Below are positions 20,883 through 26,986 of a DNA stretch of 26,986 nucleotides, piece by piece. How positions within the stretch are numbered: the stretch's first letter is position 1; every line of letters starts with the position of its first letter. Below the pieces are notes generated by a model that saw only the letters and a list, made by a program, of their open reading frames with translations, did not search any database and was not told the DNA's origin. The DNA is taken from assembly GCA_035505775.1 (NCBI GenBank), contig DATJQN010000391.1:1-26986 (forward strand), given 5' to 3'. This DNA comes from JAJXZP01 sp035505775 (GTDB lineage Bacteria; Spirochaetota; Spirochaetia; Treponematales; Rectinemataceae). A program made the translations under genes and the position numbers.

Positions 20883-22160
20883 CTAGAAATTGGCCTTCAG
20901 GATCTCGAGGGTCTTTCTGAGGATCTGATCGGGCTTGAGGGGCTTGATGAGATAACTCTTGACGCCCGCCTGGAAGGCCCGTACCACGGCCTCCCGCTGG
21001 GAGATGGCCGACAGGACAATCACGGGCACGGCGATGTCTTCCGCGTGGAGTCGGGCCAGCACCTCGAAGCCGTCCATACCCGGCATCAGGATGTCGAGAA
21101 AGACGAGGTCGAAGTTCCTGGACTTGACGGCCTCGATGAATTGCTTGCCGTCCTGGTAGGGACTGACGGTCGCGCTGATCGCGGCGAAGGTCGTCTTGAC
21201 GAGCTCCTGTATCACGAAATCGTCGTCCACGACGGCGATGGACAGACCTTTCCCGACCTCGCGCATCGACTCGATGTTGAACTTCTTGCGGTTCTCCCCC
21301 TCGAACCGCATCTCGATGGCCTCCCGTCCGGCCTCGTGGGTCTGCGCCGAGAGGATGCGCTCGGCCATCAGCTCGTTCTTCTTTTCGCCCATCTCGACTT
21401 CGGGATCGTAGTCGGTGAGGAGGCCGTCGATGGCGTACTGGAGGTTGGACAGGACCTCGACCTCGGCGAACTCGGCGCGCCCGCGGACAAAGTCCTTCGC
21501 GAAGGCGGAGTTGGTCAGCACCTTGATGTGCCGGGCGCGTGCGCCGGTCTGGTCCAGGAGTGTCTTGAGGAGAAGCTCCATGTTGGGGCCGTCGACAAAG
21601 CTCAGCTCCATGCCGGCAAGCATCACCAGGATGCGGGGATTGCGGATCGCGTAGAGCTCGAGGAGCTCGGCGATCTTGAATCTGAGAAGGTCGATCTTCT
21701 CCCGGTTGAGTCCCTTGGCGATCTCGATGAACACGATGTTGTCGTTGACGTGGGCCTCGATCACGCATGGGGTCTCGTCGAGCTCGAAGCGCATGCCCAG
21801 GAGCTCGGTGAGCGTGGCATAGAGCCCGTCGATCTTTATGGGTTTCATGAAGACACGCTTGATGTTGTAGGGCACCAGCTCGAGCAGACGGTTCTTGTCG
21901 ATCTGCTGGGCCGTGAGGATGACGGGTATGGAGGCAGTATTGGGGTTCCGGTTCTTCTCCTCCAGGACTTCCTTGCAGGTTTTCCGGCTCAGGTGGTAGT
22001 CGAGCACGACGAGGTCGGGCAGGTTGTTGCGCAGCTTGACGATACCGTCCAGACCGTTGATGGCCGTGTCGACATCGACGCCGTTCTCGCTGAGCTTGCC
22101 CTTCAGGTACTCCCTGAAGAGATCCGACTCGTCGATGATCAGGACGTGTTTGCGGGCCAT
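20883..22160 (-). CDS. Response regulator with two receiver domains flanking a STAS-like domain
   Basis: A 425-residue protein. The first receiver (4-120) has Asp54, Thr83 and Lys106 (VVLDYHLS, ILTA, FMKP). A middle region at about 132-235 (VIEAHVNDNIVFIEIAKGLNRE, PRILVMLAGMELSFVDGPNMELLLKTL) has the strand-helix pattern of a STAS-type fold. A charged helical linker follows, then a second receiver (305-422) with Asp356, Ser384 and Lys406 (LVFLDILMPGMDG, VLSA, LIKPLKP). There is no DNA-binding or enzymatic output domain. Such a protein would pass or gate phosphate and act by protein contact. GAGG before ATG 22160 is a modest Shine-Dalgarno, and the start is 3 nt after the phosphofructokinase stop. 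The STAS call is structural guesswork from pattern; the receivers are certain. Confidence 0.85.
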   Translation of the reverse strand: MARKHVLIIDESDLFREYLKGKLSENGVDVDTAINGLDGIVKLRNNLPDLVVLDYHLSRKTCKEVLEEKNRNPNTASIPVILTAQQIDKNRLLELVPYNIKRVFMKPIKIDGLYATLTELLGMRFELDETPCVIEAHVNDNIVFIEIAKGLNREKIDLLRFKIAELLELYAIRNPRILVMLAGMELSFVDGPNMELLLKTLLDQTGARARHIKVLTNSAFAKDFVRGRAEFAEVEVLSNLQYAIDGLLTDYDPEVEMGEKKNELMAERILSAQTHEAGREAIEMRFEGENRKKFNIESMREVGKGLSIAVVDDDFVIQELVKTTFAAISATVSPYQDGKQFIEAVKSRNFDLVFLDILMPGMDGFEVLARLHAEDIAVPVIVLSAISQREAVVRAFQAGVKSYLIKPLKPDQILRKTLEILKANF

Positions 22161-22163
22161 GGC

Positions 22164-23489
<1,326 letters not shown>

Positions 23490-23528
23490 CTGATGCTCCT
23501 CGCATGGCGTGTTCTCGCCGGCGGCTCA

Positions 23529-23557
23529 AGTATAGAAGATGGGCGACACTTTCGCAA
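23529..23557 (-). promoter_or_regulatory. Sigma-70 promoter of the pfk-signalling operon
   Basis: On the minus strand, TTGCGA (23552-23557) is followed by 17 bp and TATACT (23529-23534), with about 39 nt from there to the ATG and a Shine-Dalgarno near it. No other convincing promoter is seen ahead of the two signalling genes, so all three are probably expressed from here. Confidence 0.7.
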
Positions 23558-23581
23558 TGAAGCCTCCCGCCGGGACTTGTC

Positions 23582-23610
23582 TTGACTGCCCCCGGAGCGG
23601 CCCATACACT
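23582..23610 (+). promoter_or_regulatory. Sigma-70 promoter of the PAS/HisKA_2 kinase gene
   Basis: TTGACT (23582-23587) is followed by 17 bp and TACACT (23605-23610), giving a start near 23617. This places the in-frame ATG at 23539 upstream of the promoter and so excludes it as the start. The -35 boxes of the two divergent promoters lie about 25 bp apart. Confidence 0.7.
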
Positions 23611-23676
23611 ACGGGTACGTCGTTGCCCGATCCACAAGGAGACGGAAATAGCCGCGAACGGTTCCGGAGCCGCCGA

Positions 23677-25245
23677 GTGAATCCCCTGCGCGTCATCTTC
23701 GCCGTGGATTCGGAGTCCGAGCGCTCCGCCTTCTCCTCCCTCGCCGCTTCCGGCGGCATGAAATTCCAGATCAAGTACCCCGACAACATCGCCGAGGTCG
23801 AGGCCCTGTACTCGAAAGACGGGGCCGACGTCATCATCACGGATTTTCGCTTCCATAACGGCGCCCTGGCGGATTGGCTCACCTTCTGGCCTCTTCCCGC
23901 GGTTCTGCTCGTGGATTCCGGCACCGATCTCGAACGCGTGGAGCGCAGCACGAGAGACGAAGCGTCGGTCTTCGTCGAGCGGCGCGACGACGGCTCCCAC
24001 ATGCGACTCGTCCCGGTCCTGGTGCGCAAGGTAGTCAACATCCGGGAGAGCGTGAGAAGGCAGAATGCCCATCTGCAGATGACCGAGCACCAGTACCTGA
24101 ACCTGCTTCAGGCCATCCCGGACATCGTGTACATCCTGGACAGCAGCGGGCGCTTCATCTACCTCAACGACGCCGTCCGCTCCCTGGGCTACGAGCCGGC
24201 CCGGCTCATCGGAAGGCATTTCAGCGACATCATCCATCCGGAGGACGTTCCGAAGGTGAGCCGCATCGCGGTGCTCGAGGGGCTGCAGGGTTCGGTGACG
24301 GGAGCGGCCTCCGCCCCCAAACTCTTCGACGAACGCCGCTCCGGCTCCCGCATGACCAAGAACCTCGACCTGAGGCTCAGGCTCGCGCCCAACATCAAGC
24401 CGAGCAACGATCCCGATGTCGCCTACGCCCGGATCAACGCCTATGGCGAAGTCAGCTGCTCAGGCTTCAAGCTCCCCGAGTTCGAGGGCCGGGGCCTTGG
24501 CACCGTGGGCATCATTCGCGATATCACGGTCCGGAAGGAGCAGGAACGGGAACTGGAGGAGTCGCTTGCCGCCAGGGAGCTCCGTCTGAAGGAGATACAC
24601 CATCGCGTCAAGAACAACCTCCAGGTGGTCTCGAGCCTCCTCAACCTGCAGGAGTCCACGCTCCGGGATCCGGAGGCTAGGGAGGTCTTCGTCGAGTGCC
24701 AGACCCAGATACAGTCGATGGCGATGGTCCACGAGGAGCTGTACCGCGGCGGGGACCTTCAGCGCGTGGACATGCAGAAATACTTCGAGGAGCTCGTCGA
24801 ATATCTCGCGGGAATCTACGACGGCAACATGCACGGAGTGAGCTGTCTCGTCGAGGCCCCCGAGGTCACGCTGGATCTCGACGGCGCCATCCCGGTGGCG
24901 CTGATCGTCAACGAACTGGTGTCGAACTGCTTCAAGCATGCCTTTGGCCCCGAGCGGGGCGGCATGATCCATGTCAGCATGAATGCCGAGAACGACGACT
25001 GGCTGCTCAAAGTCCTCGACGATGGACGCGGGTTCCCTCCCGGATCGGGCCTGGCCGCGCAAGCGTCGGCGGGGGCGGCTCCCGATGAGGCTGCGGCCTC
25101 CGCCCGCGGCCGCCCGGGCCCCGGAGTGAAGCGAAGGGGCATCGGCACGGAGCTGGTCCTGGCTCTCTCGGCGCAGCTCAGGGGGAAGGTCGAGTTCTCG
25201 AACGGGGCAGGGGCGCAGGTCACGGTGAGGTTCCCGCGGGCGTAG
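23677..25245 (+). CDS. Soluble PAS-containing histidine kinase of the HisKA_2 family
   Basis: A 522-residue protein without membrane spans. Residues 1-125 resemble a degenerate receiver (LRVIFAVDSESERSAF, DVIITDFRF with Asp56, VLLVDSG), but the usual Lys-Pro is not evident. A PAS domain follows at about 135-310 (LLQAIPDIVYILDSSGRFIYLNDAV). Next is the HisKA_2 motif EIHHRVKNNLQVVSSLLNLQ with phospho-accepting His308, and an ATPase domain (IVNELVSNCFKHAF, LDDGRGFPPG, GIGTELVLALSAQLRG). HisKA_2 kinases often signal to single-receiver regulators. The ATP lid holds an Ala/Gly/Arg-rich insertion of about 35 residues (AAQASAGAAPDEAAASARG). The start is GTG 23677 after GGAG. It is divergent from the pfk operon, so a shared signal is possible but unproven. 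Confidence 0.87.
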   Translation: MNPLRVIFAVDSESERSAFSSLAASGGMKFQIKYPDNIAEVEALYSKDGADVIITDFRFHNGALADWLTFWPLPAVLLVDSGTDLERVERSTRDEASVFVERRDDGSHMRLVPVLVRKVVNIRESVRRQNAHLQMTEHQYLNLLQAIPDIVYILDSSGRFIYLNDAVRSLGYEPARLIGRHFSDIIHPEDVPKVSRIAVLEGLQGSVTGAASAPKLFDERRSGSRMTKNLDLRLRLAPNIKPSNDPDVAYARINAYGEVSCSGFKLPEFEGRGLGTVGIIRDITVRKEQERELEESLAARELRLKEIHHRVKNNLQVVSSLLNLQESTLRDPEAREVFVECQTQIQSMAMVHEELYRGGDLQRVDMQKYFEELVEYLAGIYDGNMHGVSCLVEAPEVTLDLDGAIPVALIVNELVSNCFKHAFGPERGGMIHVSMNAENDDWLLKVLDDGRGFPPGSGLAAQASAGAAPDEAAASARGRPGPGVKRRGIGTELVLALSAQLRGKVEFSNGAGAQVTVRFPRA

Positions 25246-25266
25246 CGCATCGCCCGGGGGAGGAGC

Positions 25267-26847
25267 TCATTGCCCCAGCGCCCGGTTTGCGAGCGCGAGA
25301 TCCTGCAGCAGGGTCGGATCGTCGGGCAGACTGTCGAGGGCGGAACGGATGTAGTCGCGCGCCTGGGCGAATTTGCGGGCGTTGTACAGTCCGGCGAAGG
25401 CGTTGTGCGAAACGGCGACGAAGTTGGCCCGGTAGTTCTGCGCGGCCCGCTCGAGGGTTCCGTCGCCCGGGGCCAGCCTCGATCCTTCCGCGGCCACGCG
25501 GGATGCCGCAAGCCAGTCTCCCGTATGGGCGATGCGGTTGGCCTCGTTCAGATAGACCAGATCGGTCGCCCGCTCCCAGGCGGGACGGTCGACGAATCCC
25601 GCGTCGAGCTCGCGCCGGGCCGCGGCCAGGGCCTCCTGAAAGGGGAGGCTCCGAACGGCCTGGGCCAGTTCCGCCTCGCCTATCGTCTCGCCCAGGCTCG
25701 ATACGAGCCGGGGATCCGCAAGGTCCCGGTGTGTGTCGAGCGCTCTGCGGGCGCCCTGGAAGTCCTTGCCCTGCAGGAGGGCGACCACCTCGTTGTTGAT
25801 CGCCGCCGAGATCAGGGACTCGAGCTCGCCCGAGTCCAGGCCCCGGCTCCGGATGCCCGCCGCGGCGTCGAGCGCGGCGTCCCATCGTCCCGCCTGGGCG
25901 AGGGCGGCCGCACCCATGTAGGCGGCCTTCCGTTCCAGGTCGAGGAGCCGGGGATCTTCGCCGACCGCAACCCGGGCTGCCGCGGCGAGCCGCTCTGCCG
26001 AGGGGTAGTCGCCCCGCTGGACGAGGTCGGCGGCCAGGTTGTTCACGCGGTCGATGAGGAAGGAGCGCGAGGCCGGGCTCCGCTCCAGGGTGTCGTAATC
26101 CACGCCGAGGCGCAGCGAGAGCCTGTAGTCTCCGCCGGCTTCCGCCAGCACGACCCGGTTGGAGAGAATGAGGCCGACGAGGGCCTTGCCCCCGATCGCG
26201 TTCCGTCGGCCGTAGTCCCCCGGAGGGACGTAGGAGAAACCGGTGACCCTGCCGAAGGAGTCGGTGAAGCTGCGCTTCGTCCCCGGATCGTAGCCCTCGG
26301 GGTTGGTCGTCTCGACATCGACGCTCCGGTCGGCGAGATGGACGACGCAGAAGGCGTGGTCGCTGGTCTGTACTGCCCCGACATCGAGGCCGAGGCTCCG
26401 CGCGGCGATCATGTAGAGCACCGCCGAGGAGACGCAGTTGAAGAGTCCGGTCGTGAGTATGCCGTCGAGCGTGGTCGCGTCCGCCCGGTAGGCTCGCAGC
26501 ATGCGGCGATGCAGAAAGCCGAGCGTGGCCTCGGCCCGGGAGGAGGGGTCGGCCATGCCACCCACCGACGAGGCGAGCTCGCGGAGATCGGCATCGAGCC
26601 GCGCCTGCATCGCCGGGAGTTCGGCGGGCGACAGCCCCGAGGCGAGGAGGGCCGCCGTTTCCAGGTCATTCACCGGGAGCGGATCGCTCCGCGCTCCCAC
26701 GTCGGCAAAGCCAGCATCGGGCGCGAAGGCGGCGTCGTAGGGCTGCCCCCGAAGGCCTGAAGCTGCAATGAGAAGGAGAGAGAGAATCACTGGCGCGGCC
26801 GGAGCCGGGAGAGCGCCCCGGAACGCCGCGGTACGCTGTCTGGTCAT
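25267..26847 (-). CDS. Exported transglutaminase-like protein with TPR-type C-terminal half
   Basis: A 526-residue protein. It has a signal peptide with core VILSLLLIAASGL and probable cleavage near residues 31-35. A transglutaminase-like cysteine-protease fold follows: Cys138 in LFNCVSSAVLYMIAARSLGL, His164 in TSDHAFCVV, and Asp177 or Glu179 in RSVDVETTNPEG. The C-terminal 300 residues are helical repeats of TPR character (AADLVQRGDYPSAERLAAAA, FVAVSHNAFAGLYNARKFAQARDYI). Bacterial members of this fold act as peptidases or amidases, and some are inactive. The Cys-His-acid set appears complete here, so activity is possible; substrates are unknown. The protein should be periplasmic. The stop is 21 nt from that of the convergent kinase. 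A TATACT at 26888-26893 on the minus strand may be its -10 box. Confidence 0.75.
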   Translation of the reverse strand: MTRQRTAAFRGALPAPAAPVILSLLLIAASGLRGQPYDAAFAPDAGFADVGARSDPLPVNDLETAALLASGLSPAELPAMQARLDADLRELASSVGGMADPSSRAEATLGFLHRRMLRAYRADATTLDGILTTGLFNCVSSAVLYMIAARSLGLDVGAVQTSDHAFCVVHLADRSVDVETTNPEGYDPGTKRSFTDSFGRVTGFSYVPPGDYGRRNAIGGKALVGLILSNRVVLAEAGGDYRLSLRLGVDYDTLERSPASRSFLIDRVNNLAADLVQRGDYPSAERLAAAARVAVGEDPRLLDLERKAAYMGAAALAQAGRWDAALDAAAGIRSRGLDSGELESLISAAINNEVVALLQGKDFQGARRALDTHRDLADPRLVSSLGETIGEAELAQAVRSLPFQEALAAARRELDAGFVDRPAWERATDLVYLNEANRIAHTGDWLAASRVAAEGSRLAPGDGTLERAAQNYRANFVAVSHNAFAGLYNARKFAQARDYIRSALDSLPDDPTLLQDLALANRALGQ

Positions 26848-26865
26848 CGCTGAAGCCCGTTTCTA

Positions 26866-26895
26866 TTCTCAAATCTACCGTTCCCGCAGTATAGT
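26866..26895 (+). promoter_or_regulatory. Probable promoter of the flavoprotein oxidoreductase gene
   Basis: TTCTCA (26866-26871) is followed by 18 bp and TATAGT (26890-26895), 29 nt before the ATG. On the other strand TATACT (26888-26893) overlaps it, so the same short AT-rich spot may serve both divergent genes. Confidence 0.45.
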
Positions 26896-26924
26896 AGACT
26901 AGCCTTCAAATGGCGGGAGGATCG

Positions 26925-26986
26925 ATGGATTCCGAGTACGACCTTGTGGTGATCGGCGGGGGTGCTGCCGGCCTGTCCGCAGCCCA
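26925..26986 (+). CDS. FAD/NAD(P)-dependent oxidoreductase, N-terminal fragment
   Basis: The window ends after about 20 codons. The visible residues, MDSEYDLVVIGGGAAGLSAA, form the first strand and GxGxxG dinucleotide-binding loop of the two-dinucleotide-binding-domain flavoproteins. Thioredoxin reductase, dihydrolipoamide dehydrogenase, NADH oxidase and fumarate-reductase-like proteins all begin this way, so the enzyme cannot be named. GGGAGG (26915-26920) is 4 nt before the ATG. Confidence 0.8.
   Translation, partial: MDSEYDLVVIGGGAAGLSAA

Overview
This looks like a chromosomal segment of a GC-rich spirochaete (order Spirochaetales). By eye it is roughly two-thirds GC. The strongest pointer is gene order. 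A gapless moxR - DUF58 - membrane protein - batA - batB - batC - batD block is followed by infA on the opposite strand and then dksA. From memory this matches Borrelia burgdorferi BB0176 down to BB0168, and infA/dksA adjacency is also known in Treponema. The phosphofructokinase belongs to the spirochaete/plant/trypanosome-like group (GGDGT with PKTIDND). One lipobox has its Leu at -4, which spirochaetes tolerate. No phage, insertion sequence, CRISPR array, tRNA or rRNA is visible.

Layout. 1-2329 (+): the end of a TPR protein, an NADH pyrophosphatase (nudC) and a homocysteine S-methyltransferase. 2341-4664 (-): an MFS transporter translationally coupled to a tocopherol-cyclase-like protein. 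4775-8276 (-): a lipid block made of a PlsC-type acyltransferase with zinc-ribbon and PH-like extensions, a Crp/Fnr-family regulator, and an acyl-CoA dehydrogenase whose promoter lies inside a large AT-rich palindrome. 8438-16533 (+): the eight-gene Bat (aerotolerance) operon, ending in an Smr-domain gene. 16546-17376: infA (-) and dksA (+), divergently transcribed. 17432-23489 (-): phosphofructokinase, a REC-STAS-like-REC regulator and a hybrid sensor kinase with an Hpt domain in one tight operon, followed by a PHP phosphatase. 23677-25245 (+): a divergent PAS/HisKA_2 histidine kinase. 25267-26847 (-): an exported transglutaminase-like/TPR protein. 26925-end (+): the start of an FAD/NAD(P) oxidoreductase.

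How the parts fit together. The Bat operon should build a MoxR-dependent VWA/TPR complex on the inner membrane. The acyltransferase/regulator/dehydrogenase block looks like a local circuit for membrane-lipid or acyl-CoA balance. The pfk operon joins a key glycolytic enzyme to phosphorelay components, with a second kinase gene reading away from the same 190-bp gap; a shared central-carbon signalling role is inferred. Several promoters with near-consensus -35/-10 boxes can be read directly. Four genes lack a Shine-Dalgarno and have a -10-like hexamer 6-9 nt before the start codon, which suggests leaderless mRNAs. All gaps between genes are shorter than 300 bases. Nothing in the window is clearly a wholly new system. 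The best leads are the acyl-CoA dehydrogenase operator, the leaderless starts, the acyltransferase architecture and the pfk signalling operon.
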